Assembly (NCBI GenBank): GCA_903886485.1
Contig: CAISMH010000017.1
Span: forward strand, 1-64,000
DNA: 64,000 nucleotides
Reading direction: 5' to 3'
Source of the DNA: an uncultured Burkholderiales bacterium
Lineage (GTDB): Bacteria; Pseudomonadota; Gammaproteobacteria; Burkholderiales; Burkholderiaceae_C
Positions within the stretch are counted from its first letter, which is position 1. Every line of letters starts with the position of its first letter. Below, one piece after another: positions 57,427 to 64,000 of the stretch. The notes under the pieces were generated by a model. It saw nothing but the letters and a program-made list of their open reading frames with translations. It was not told the DNA's origin and made no database searches. A program made the translations under genes and the position numbers.

Positions 57427-58959
57427 TTATGGCGCGGCGTTATCGCAGCGCACCTGCCCGCAGTAATGCTGACAGAACGGGCACCCCGTCATGGGCAGCC
57501 ATGACGGAATTTGGTGACGTTGTTGGAAGATGTCTTTGAGCACCGTGTCGCGGTAGACCCGCCATTTGAAGTTTTTGCCCTCAACCGCGTAAAACGGCAC
57601 CTCGTCTTGCGACACCGTGATCAGTGACACGCTGTCAAAGTAGGCGCGGTACTCGTCCAAGTTTGGTTGGCTAAAGCCAATGATGCGGATGGTTTTGCCA
57701 TCGAAGTCCGCGAAGTTCACCAGCAAGTCATCTTGACGCGCGTGGAAGCTGCCCGCGCCAAACACCGGCACATAGGTTTTGAGCGTTTGGCCATAGATCG
57801 AGGCGGGCGTGTAGGACGTGGCCATCAACACCGTGTCTGGGGCTTGCACTTGGGCCAACAGCGCTTGCGTGCGATAGCTGCGCACGATCTCTGGATAAAT
57901 TTTGACGCCCTTCCAATCGGCGAGATGCGTGCTGTACATCGCCGCCAAGGCCACAAGATGCACGCCCAAGAACAGGCCCATCCACAGACCACAACGCTTG
58001 AGTTGCGTGGTCGGCAGGGCCCATGCGAGCAGTACAAAAAACAAAGGGTAGAAGTTCAGCACCCAGTGCAAGCCCACCACCTTCTTCATGGCGATGAGCG
58101 CAAAGAAGACAAAAGGCACGGCGATCAGCGTGGCCAACAGCTTGTTTTGGCGAACCCCTGTGGCGATGGCTTGGCGCTGTTTCCATCCCAACCACACCAG
58201 CCCCGGTGTGAGCAGATAAACCCACGTCAGCAAATACAGCGCAGGCTTGTTCCACTCAAACACCTCGCCTTGGTTGCGGTTGTAGACGTTGAACATGATG
58301 TTGGCCCAGCCGTGGCCCATGTTCCACCACACATTGATCAGCGGTCCCGGCAGGGCTGCCAGCACCAGCAACGCAAAGCCTATCCAGCGCTCACGTCGAA
58401 ACGCCACGAAGTAGACCAAGTACGCCAAACCAAGCACCACTGCAAAGTACTTCGATAAAAACGCGAGGCCCAAACATAAGCCGCTCAAGGCGTGCAGTCC
58501 GTCAGTCACGCGATCCCGCTGTGCGCGTTGCTCGGCACGTGCCAAGGCGCAAACCGACAGTGCGGACCAAAAAATCAAAGGCGTGTCGGTGGTGATGAGT
58601 GCATTGAGCCAGTTGATCGGTGTGAGCCAGAACAACACAATCGCCCACGCCGTTTTCTCCCGATCCATGCCTGAGAAGCCCCACCACAAGGCCGCGCCCA
58701 AGGCAGTGGGCAGCAGCAACGCTGGGATGCGCATGGCCAACGTGCTGTCGCCAAACAGCTTGAGCATGGCGGCAATCACCCAGCCTGCCATTGGTGGGTG
58801 GTCGTAATAACCCCAGTCTGGGTAGACGCCCCACCAATAGAAATAGGCTTCGTCGCCCGTGATGGGGAAGGTCGCACCAATCCACGTGCGCAACAACAGC
58901 GACAACACGCCCGTCCAAAACAAAAGGCGAATCAGGGGTGAGGAGAGTGGTGCATTCAT
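57427..58959 (-). CDS. Glycosyltransferase family 39 (ArnT/PMT-like) membrane protein
   Basis: A 510-residue membrane protein with about ten to twelve helices in the first ~380 residues and a soluble C-terminal part. WIGATFPITGDEAYFYWWGVYPDWGYYDHPPMAGWVI carries the acidic residues of the first periplasmic loop used by polyprenyl-phosphate sugar transferases such as ArnT. It probably adds a sugar to lipid A, a protein or another envelope glycan. The C-terminal CPFCQHYCGQVRC cysteine cluster is unusual. It follows ybeY by 18 nt on the same strand. Confidence 0.82.
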   Translation of the reverse strand: MNAPLSSPLIRLLFWTGVLSLLLRTWIGATFPITGDEAYFYWWGVYPDWGYYDHPPMAGWVIAAMLKLFGDSTLAMRIPALLLPTALGAALWWGFSGMDREKTAWAIVLFWLTPINWLNALITTDTPLIFWSALSVCALARAEQRAQRDRVTDGLHALSGLCLGLAFLSKYFAVVLGLAYLVYFVAFRRERWIGFALLVLAALPGPLINVWWNMGHGWANIMFNVYNRNQGEVFEWNKPALYLLTWVYLLTPGLVWLGWKQRQAIATGVRQNKLLATLIAVPFVFFALIAMKKVVGLHWVLNFYPLFFVLLAWALPTTQLKRCGLWMGLFLGVHLVALAAMYSTHLADWKGVKIYPEIVRSYRTQALLAQVQAPDTVLMATSYTPASIYGQTLKTYVPVFGAGSFHARQDDLLVNFADFDGKTIRIIGFSQPNLDEYRAYFDSVSLITVSQDEVPFYAVEGKNFKWRVYRDTVLKDIFQQRHQIPSWLPMTGCPFCQHYCGQVRCDNAAP

Positions 58960-58977
58960 CGTGTGCAGTGCGCCGAA

Positions 58978-59430
58978 TCAATAAGGGCAGGGCAGGCCGA
59001 GGCTGGCCATGATGAACATCTCGAGTGTTTCCATCTCGATGGCGTCCGCGTGAGAGGTTTCGTGGTCATAGCCTTGGGCGTGCAAGGCGCCGTGAATCAG
59101 CAAATGCGCGTAATGTGCTTGCAGGGTCTTGCCTTGCGCTTTGGCCTCGGCTGCCACCACGGGGGCGCACAGCACGAGGTCGGCCATCACCCTCGGCGCT
59201 TGCGCATAGTCAAACGTCAGCACATTGGTGGCGTAATTCTTTTTGCGATAGCTGCTGTTCAAAGCTTGGCCTTCTTCGGCATCGACGACGCGCACCGTCA
59301 TCTCGGCGTCATGGGCCAAGGCGTGACGGATGCAGCGGTTCACAAAGGCGCGGGGCAGTGCGGCGCGGTGGTGTGCGGCGTCAGGCAGTTCGCCAAATTG
59401 CAGGGTGAGGTCTAAGGTGGGCAGGGCCAT
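58978..59430 (-). CDS. ybeY: Endoribonuclease YbeY
   Basis: A 150-residue metalloprotein of rRNA maturation and ribosome quality control. The zinc ligands are H113, H117 and H123 in HGALHAQGYDHE, and NVLTFDY is also conserved. The start at 59430 is 4 nt after the phoH stop on this strand, so the two form the usual phoH-ybeY pair. The associated corC-lnt genes lie at the other end of the window. Confidence 0.92.
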   Translation of the reverse strand: MALPTLDLTLQFGELPDAAHHRAALPRAFVNRCIRHALAHDAEMTVRVVDAEEGQALNSSYRKKNYATNVLTFDYAQAPRVMADLVLCAPVVAAEAKAQGKTLQAHYAHLLIHGALHAQGYDHETSHADAIEMETLEMFIMASLGLPCPY

Positions 59431-59434
59431 GTGT

Positions 59435-60394
59435 TTAAGCTTGTTTGCGTGAAGGTGCACCTGTGGTGGCCGTTCGTTGCGCGTCATACGCATCCACAAT
59501 GCGTGCCACCAGCGGGTGGCGCACCACGTCGGCGGTGGTGAAGCGGGTGACGGAAATGCCTTTGACGCGTTTTAACACGCGCTCGGCGTCAATCAAGCCA
59601 CTGAGCTGCCCTTTGGGTAAATCAATCTGACTCACATCACCCGTGACCACGGCTTTGGCACCAAAGCCAATGCGGGTGAGGAACATTTTCATTTGTTCGG
59701 GCGTGGTGTTTTGTGCCTCGTCCAAGATGACAAAGGCGTTGTTGAGTGTGCGGCCACGCATGAAAGCCAGAGGCGCAATTTCAATCGCATTGCGCTCGAA
59801 CGCTTTTTGTACGCGGTCATAGCCCATCAAGTCATACAAGGCGTCGTACAAGGGGCGCAAATACGGGTCCACTTTTTGGCCCAAGTCACCGGGCAAGAAG
59901 CCCAGTTTTTCACCCGCCTCTACCGCTGGGCGCGTCAACACGATGCGTTGCACCGCGCTGCGCTCCAGCGCGTCCACGGCGCAGGCGACGGCCAAATAGG
60001 TTTTGCCTGTGCCCGCTGGGCCAATGCCAAAGCTGATGTCGTGGGCCGCAATGTTGTCGAGGTAGGCCGCCTGTGTGGGCGTGCGTGCACGCAGGTCTGT
60101 GCGGCGGGTTTGCAGCGTGGGCACATCGCCATCTTCCATGGCGCTGTCACCCGCGAGCATGAGTTGCACCTGCTCTGGGGGAATGGCCTTGGCCGCGCGC
60201 TCATACAAGGCTTGCAACACCTCCATGGCGCGGGTGGCCTTGGCCTTGTGGCCATCCACTTTGAATTGTTCGTGGCGGTGGGCAATTTTCACGTTCAGCG
60301 CCAACTCGATGGTGCGCAGGTGTTCGTCGGTAGGGCCGCACAAATGCGACAGACGGGTGTTGTTATGCGGGGTGAAGGTGTGGCGAAGAATCAA
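59435..60394 (-). CDS. phoH: PhoH-family ATPase (YbeZ type)
   Basis: A 319-residue cytoplasmic nucleotide-binding protein. Walker A is GPAGTGKT (125-132), and the Walker B-type motif is in AFVILDEAQNTTPEQM. It also shows VLTRPAVEAGEKLGFLPGDL and VVTGDVSQIDLP, the PhoH/YbeZ signatures. It partners with YbeY in RNA metabolism. No ATG is in frame; an in-frame stop lies a few codons upstream, so the TTG at 60394 (preceded by GAGAG) is the likely start. It diverges from ruvA. Confidence 0.9.
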   Translation of the reverse strand: MILRHTFTPHNNTRLSHLCGPTDEHLRTIELALNVKIAHRHEQFKVDGHKAKATRAMEVLQALYERAAKAIPPEQVQLMLAGDSAMEDGDVPTLQTRRTDLRARTPTQAAYLDNIAAHDISFGIGPAGTGKTYLAVACAVDALERSAVQRIVLTRPAVEAGEKLGFLPGDLGQKVDPYLRPLYDALYDLMGYDRVQKAFERNAIEIAPLAFMRGRTLNNAFVILDEAQNTTPEQMKMFLTRIGFGAKAVVTGDVSQIDLPKGQLSGLIDAERVLKRVKGISVTRFTTADVVRHPLVARIVDAYDAQRTATTGAPSRKQA

Positions 60395-60435
60395 GTCGAT
60401 AATCTCTCAAAAGGTTCCCCAATGATAGGCAAGAT

Positions 60436-61008
60436 GTGATTGGCAAATTAAGCGGCATCCTCAGCGAGAAAAACCCACCCCAAGTGCTGGTGGATTGCAA
60501 TGGCGTGGGCTACGAAGTCGATGTGCCCATGAGCACGTTTTACAACCTGCCCGCCACCGGCGAGCGCGTGTCCTTGCTGACCCACTTTGTGGTGCGCGAA
60601 GACGCCCAAATTTTGTTTGGCTTTGGAACCGCCTCGGAACGCGCCACGTTTCGCTTGCTGATCAAAATTTCAGGCGTGGGGCCACGCATGGCGCTGGGTA
60701 TTTTGAGTGGCTTGAGTGCCGATGAACTGGCGCGTGCGGTGTCGGACCAAGATGCGGGCCGCCTCACCAAAGTGCCGGGCATTGGCAAAAAAACCGCTGA
60801 GCGTTTGCTCTTGGAGCTCAAAGGCAAGCTGGGCGCCGATCTGGGGCCTCATTTGTTTTCCACGCCCGACCACCAAAGCGACATCTTGCAAGCCTTGCTG
60901 GCGCTGGGCTACAACGACAAAGAAGCCGCTGCCGCACTCAAAGCCCTGCCCGCCGATGTGGGGGTGAGCGACGGCATCAAGCTGGCGTTGAAGGCCTTGG
61001 CCAAATAA
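60436..61008 (+). CDS. ruvA: Holliday junction branch migration protein RuvA
   Basis: A 190-residue protein: an OB fold at the N-terminus, two helix-hairpin-helix motifs ([17 protein letters not shown] and [19 protein letters not shown]) and a C-terminal domain (about 140-190) that contacts RuvB. It binds four-way junctions and recruits RuvB. The start is GTG giving [19 protein letters not shown] at 60434 is out of frame. A five-codon frame MIGKM at 60422 precedes it. ruvB follows by 3 nt. Confidence 0.94.
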   Translation: MIGKLSGILSEKNPPQVLVDCNGVGYEVDVPMSTFYNLPATGERVSLLTHFVVREDAQILFGFGTASERATFRLLIKISGVGPRMALGILSGLSADELARAVSDQDAGRLTKVPGIGKKTAERLLLELKGKLGADLGPHLFSTPDHQSDILQALLALGYNDKEAAAALKALPADVGVSDGIKLALKALAK

Positions 61009-61011
61009 ACC

Positions 61012-62073
61012 ATGAGCATTCAGACTGACGACTTCGCTCCCGCACCTGTGCCCTCGCGCATGGTGTCTGCCGCGCCCGTGTCGCCCAACGAAGAAGCGAT
61101 TGAACGCGCCTTGCGTCCCAAGCTGCTGCAAGAGTATGTGGGTCAGATGAAGGTGCGCGAGCAACTTGAAATCTTCATTGGCGCAGCCAAGATGCGCAAT
61201 GAAGCACTCGACCATGTGCTGCTGTTTGGCCCGCCCGGTTTGGGCAAAACCACCTTGAGCCACATCATTGCCCAAGAGCTGGGTGTGAACCTGCGTTCCA
61301 CCAGCGGCCCTGTGCTGGAGAAGCCCAAAGATTTGGCAGCCTTACTCACGGGGCTAGAAAAAAACGATGTGCTGTTCATCGACGAGATTCACCGCCTCTC
61401 GCCCGTGGTGGAAGAAATTTTGTATCCCGCGCTCGAGGACTACCAAATCGACATCATGATTGGCGAAGGCCCTGCCGCCCGCAGCATCAAACTCGACTTG
61501 CAGCCTTTCACATTGGTGGGCGCCACCACCCGCGCGGGCATGTTGACCAACCCACTGCGTGACCGGTTTGGCATTGTGTCGCGCCTAGAGTTTTACACCG
61601 CCGAGGAGTTGCAACGCATTGTGGTGCGCAGCGCCGGTTTGCTCGACACCCCCATGGATGTCGAAGGGGGTTTTGAGATTGCGCGTCGCTCACGCGGCAC
61701 CCCGCGCATTGCCAACCGCTTGCTCCGCCGTGTGCGCGACTATGCCGATGTGAAAGGCACGGGCCGTATCACCGAAGACATTGCCAAACGCGCACTCGCC
61801 ATGCTGGATGTGGACCCGCAAGGTTTTGATTTGATGGACCGCAAGTTGTTAGAGGCGGTGATTCACCGCTTTGACGGCGGGCCTGTCGGTTTGGACAACA
61901 TTGCCGCGAGCATCGGCGAAGAGCGCGACACGATTGAAGACGTGATTGAGCCGTATTTGATTCAGCAAGGCTTTTTGCAACGCACGCCGCGTGGCCGCAT
62001 GGCCACCTTGGCGGCCTATCGCCACTTGGGGGTCACACCGCCCAAAGCGATTGACGATGTCGCCACGGACTAA
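61012..62073 (+). CDS. ruvB: Holliday junction branch migration ATPase RuvB
   Basis: A 353-residue AAA+ motor. Walker A is GPPGLGKT (73-80), Walker B is [16 protein letters not shown], sensor 1 is in [18 protein letters not shown], and the C-terminal winged helix ends in [17 protein letters not shown]. With RuvA it drives branch migration. The start is 3 nt after ruvA, the usual operon. Confidence 0.96.
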   Translation: MSIQTDDFAPAPVPSRMVSAAPVSPNEEAIERALRPKLLQEYVGQMKVREQLEIFIGAAKMRNEALDHVLLFGPPGLGKTTLSHIIAQELGVNLRSTSGPVLEKPKDLAALLTGLEKNDVLFIDEIHRLSPVVEEILYPALEDYQIDIMIGEGPAARSIKLDLQPFTLVGATTRAGMLTNPLRDRFGIVSRLEFYTAEELQRIVVRSAGLLDTPMDVEGGFEIARRSRGTPRIANRLLRRVRDYADVKGTGRITEDIAKRALAMLDVDPQGFDLMDRKLLEAVIHRFDGGPVGLDNIAASIGEERDTIEDVIEPYLIQQGFLQRTPRGRMATLAAYRHLGVTPPKAIDDVATD

Positions 62074-62082
62074 GCCGGCGTT

Positions 62083-62742
62083 TTAAGTGGTGGTCTCGTC
62101 GCGCGGTGCGCCGTCCGCTTCTTCCAAGTGCGACACATCGCCCCAGCCCACCAAGCTCAAGCCCTGAGGCGTCCACAGCAAGCGGTTGATGGCGGCATTG
62201 CCCAAGTGCCATGTGCGCGGGGCATCGAGGCTTTGTTGGGTGGCCAAACGGTACAGCGCATCCATCACACCACCGTGCGCCACCAACACAATTTGCTCGC
62301 CGAGGTGCTGACTCGCCAATGCGTCCACGCAAGTGGCAATGCGTTCGCGCAGCACAGTGAGTGATTCGCCTCCCACGGGTGACCAATGCGGATCACGTCC
62401 ACGCCAGCGTTTGGCGTCATCAGGCCAACCGCTTTCTATGTCGGCCCACGTCTGGCCCTGTAAGTGGCCGAAGTGACGCTCACGCAAGCCGGTGTGCGCC
62501 ACCACGCCAAGCTGCGCAGCGCGTGCATGGCTGTGTGCAATGGCCTGCGCGGTTTCAAAAGCACGGGCCAGATCACTGCTGTAGATGGCGTCAATCGGTT
62601 CTTCGCGCAACGCGTGGCCCACGCGCTGGGCTTGCCATTTGCCCGTGTCATTGAGGTCAATGTCGATTTGGCCCTGAATGCGGGTGTCGACATTCCAAGG
62701 GGTTTCCCCATGTCGTATGGCGAGGATTCGTGTGGCTTGCAT
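62083..62742 (-). CDS. Histidine phosphatase superfamily (phosphoglycerate mutase-like) protein
   Basis: A 219-residue protein. The catalytic R-H-G motif is R10-H11-G12 in AIRHGETPWN, the second Arg is in IYSSDLARAFETAQAIA, and the distal His is in VLVAHGGVMDALYRL. GDFGHLQGQTW-like residues (RHFGHLQG) are typical of the phosphatase and GpmB branches. The physiological substrate is unknown. The ATG at 62742 is used; a GTG two codons earlier is possible. It diverges from the TetR gene. Confidence 0.83.
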   Translation of the reverse strand: MQATRILAIRHGETPWNVDTRIQGQIDIDLNDTGKWQAQRVGHALREEPIDAIYSSDLARAFETAQAIAHSHARAAQLGVVAHTGLRERHFGHLQGQTWADIESGWPDDAKRWRGRDPHWSPVGGESLTVLRERIATCVDALASQHLGEQIVLVAHGGVMDALYRLATQQSLDAPRTWHLGNAAINRLLWTPQGLSLVGWGDVSHLEEADGAPRDETTT

Positions 62743-62804
62743 GGGCACAGTTTAAAGATGAAAAACCATGCAAAATAGCACGGTCGTTCTTTTTATGGAA
62801 TCGC

Positions 62805-63491
62805 ATGACCGCTCCGCTTCAAACCTCAGCCACGGAACACAGAGCCTTGCAAAAAGGCCAGCAAACCAAGGCCGCCATTGTGGACGCCGCCTTGGGCTTG
62901 GCCACGCAAATTGGCTTGGAAGGTTTGAGCATTGGCGCTCTGGCCGAGGTGGCGCGCATGAGCAAGTCGGGTGTGTTTGCCCACTTTGGCTCGCGCGAGG
63001 AGCTGCAAATCTCGGTGGTGCGCGAATACCACGCGCGCTTTGAGGCCGAAGTGTTTCTGCCCATCTTGCAGGTGCCGCGCGGCTTACCGCGCTTGCGCCA
63101 ACTCTTTGCCAACTGGACCCAACGCACGTCGGCAGAAATTGATTCGGGTTGTCTCTACATCAGCGGGGCCACTGAATTTGATGACCGCCCCGGCCCCGTG
63201 CGTGATGCGCTGGTCAGCTCCGTCAACACCTGGTTGGCTGCCGTCTACCGCACCGTGGTGCAAGCCCGTGAGGCAGGGCATTTGGCTGCCGACATGGATG
63301 CGCAGCAAATGGTGTTTGAGTTGCACGGCTTGATCTTGGCCCTGCAGTATGAGGCGCGTTTCTTGCGCTCATCTCACTCTTTGACGCGCACCGCGCAAGG
63401 CTTTGAAAATATCTTGCAACGCTACGGCGCACACAAGACGCCGCTGATTTCCAAACCCGCCGCCAAACGCGGCACAGCCACTCCAAAGTAA
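62805..63491 (+). CDS. TetR-family transcriptional regulator
   Basis: A 228-residue regulator with the TetR helix-turn-helix at about 25-70 (ALGLATQIGLEGLSIGALAEVARMSKSGVFAHFGSREELQ) and a C-terminal ligand-binding and dimerisation domain. It sits 5 nt before an acyl-CoA dehydrogenase, so it probably controls fatty-acid oxidation genes in response to an acyl-CoA (inference). The ATG at 62805 is chosen because the upstream part of the frame crosses the divergent promoter region. Confidence 0.87.
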   Translation: MTAPLQTSATEHRALQKGQQTKAAIVDAALGLATQIGLEGLSIGALAEVARMSKSGVFAHFGSREELQISVVREYHARFEAEVFLPILQVPRGLPRLRQLFANWTQRTSAEIDSGCLYISGATEFDDRPGPVRDALVSSVNTWLAAVYRTVVQAREAGHLAADMDAQQMVFELHGLILALQYEARFLRSSHSLTRTAQGFENILQRYGAHKTPLISKPAAKRGTATPK

Positions 63492-63496
63492 AAACC

Positions 63497-64000
63497 ATGC
63501 CCAGCTACACCCCACCCTTGCGCGATATGCAATTTGTGTTGCATGAAGTACTGAATGTCACGGACGATTTCAAGCAGATGCCCCACCACGCGGACATCGA
63601 CGCGGACACCATCGCAGCCGTGCTTGAAGAGGGCGGTAAATTCGCCTCGGAAGTGATTTTTCCGCTCAACCAAGTGGGTGACGCACAAGGCTGCACCTTG
63701 AACCGCGACACGCACAACGTCACCACGCCCGATGGCTTCAAGGCCGCCTATGCGCAGTACGTGCAAGGCGGCTGGCCGTCGCTGAGTGCTGACCCTGCCT
63801 ACGGCGGTCAGGGCTTGCCCGTGGTGGTGAACCAGTGTTTTTATGAAATGCTCAACAGCGCCAACCAAGCGTGGACCATGTACCCAGGTCTCACGCATGG
63901 CGCCTACGAAGCTTTGCATGCGCACGGCACGGAGGCCCAAAAAGCTTTGTACTTGCCCAAGCTCACCAGCGGGGAGTGGACGGGCACCATGTGTTTGACC
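63497..64000 (+). CDS. Acyl-CoA dehydrogenase, partial (runs off the window)
   Basis: The frame starting at the ATG at 63497 stays open to the window end (168 codons): MPSYTPPLRDMQFVLHEVL, then FASEVIFPLNQVGDAQGC and LPVVVNQCFYEMLNSANQAWTMYPGLTHGAYEALHAHGT, ending at SGEWTGTMCLT where the FAD-contact motif of acyl-CoA dehydrogenases begins. This N-terminus is typical of the large (~590-600 residue) DmdC/FadE-type dehydrogenases of Burkholderiales. It should be co-transcribed with the TetR gene upstream. Confidence 0.88.
   Translation, partial: MPSYTPPLRDMQFVLHEVLNVTDDFKQMPHHADIDADTIAAVLEEGGKFASEVIFPLNQVGDAQGCTLNRDTHNVTTPDGFKAAYAQYVQGGWPSLSADPAYGGQGLPVVVNQCFYEMLNSANQAWTMYPGLTHGAYEALHAHGTEAQKALYLPKLTSGEWTGTMCLT

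Noticed and set aside
1..64000. CRISPR arrays, insertion sequences, prophage or integrase genes
   Set aside because: I saw no repeat-spacer pattern, transposase, integrase or phage structural gene; the only mobile-type element is the vapBC pair.

Overview
The window reads as a chromosomal segment of a betaproteobacterium, order Burkholderiales, most likely family Comamonadaceae (Limnohabitans, Rhodoferax or Curvibacter type). This rests on the 5S and 23S rRNA sequence style, on gene sets such as glyQ-glyS-gmhB-plsC, ahcY with an SAH riboswitch ahead of tlyA and metF, and anmK/M23 peptidase facing tyrS, and on G/C-ending codon use. The genus assignment is inference. Nearly all of the window is densely packed core genome. 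I see no prophage, insertion sequence, CRISPR array or tRNA gene.

Layout. 1-396: 3' end of a 23S rRNA gene, the 5S rRNA gene and its terminator. 410-2231: a metallo-beta-lactamase-fold hydrolase and a GNAT acetyltransferase, more A/T-rich than the rest. 2301-10233: envelope and translation genes (corC, lnt, glyQ, glyS, gmhB, plsC, a YgjP-type metallopeptidase). 10268-27336: a large acyl-CoA region centred on leucine/isovalerate catabolism: liuR with its operator, a thioesterase, liuA, an LtaS-like sulfatase, carbonic anhydrase, a thiolase, a second acyl-CoA dehydrogenase, a divergent AraC regulator, then liuB, liuC, liuD and liuE. A vapBC toxin-antitoxin pair sits between liuB and liuC. 27364-32031: a cAMP-binding/CBS/DUF294 sensor protein and a DnaQ-like exonuclease, convergent with the acetate permease pair DUF485-actP. 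32425-34349: an MHS-type transporter with a large extra domain and a small membrane protein. 34492-41453: a double-length UvrA-like ATPase (1917 aa) followed 2 nt later by an MFS exporter. 41462-50728: prfC, a hybrid histidine kinase, the riboswitch-ahcY-tlyA-metF methyl-cycle unit, rlmJ, rplM-rpsI and erpA. 50729-64000: anmK, M23 peptidase, tyrS, a CDF metal exporter, a frameshifted dtd, dbpA, a GT39 glycosyltransferase, ybeY, phoH (ybeZ), ruvA-ruvB, a histidine phosphatase, a TetR regulator and the start of an acyl-CoA dehydrogenase that runs off the edge.

How parts work together. LiuA, LiuB plus LiuD, LiuC and LiuE take isovaleryl-CoA to acetoacetate and acetyl-CoA. The neighbouring thiolase and carbonic anhydrase could supply acetyl-CoA turnover and the bicarbonate used by the LiuB/LiuD carboxylase. 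AhcY and MetF belong to the activated-methyl cycle, and the riboswitch would raise ahcY expression when S-adenosylhomocysteine builds up. The points most worth a second look are the vapBC pair inside the liu run with its perfect 10-bp inverted repeat, the tandem UvrA coupled to an exporter, the dtd frameshift, the competing pairings around the SAH riboswitch, and the large periplasmic insertion in the MHS transporter.
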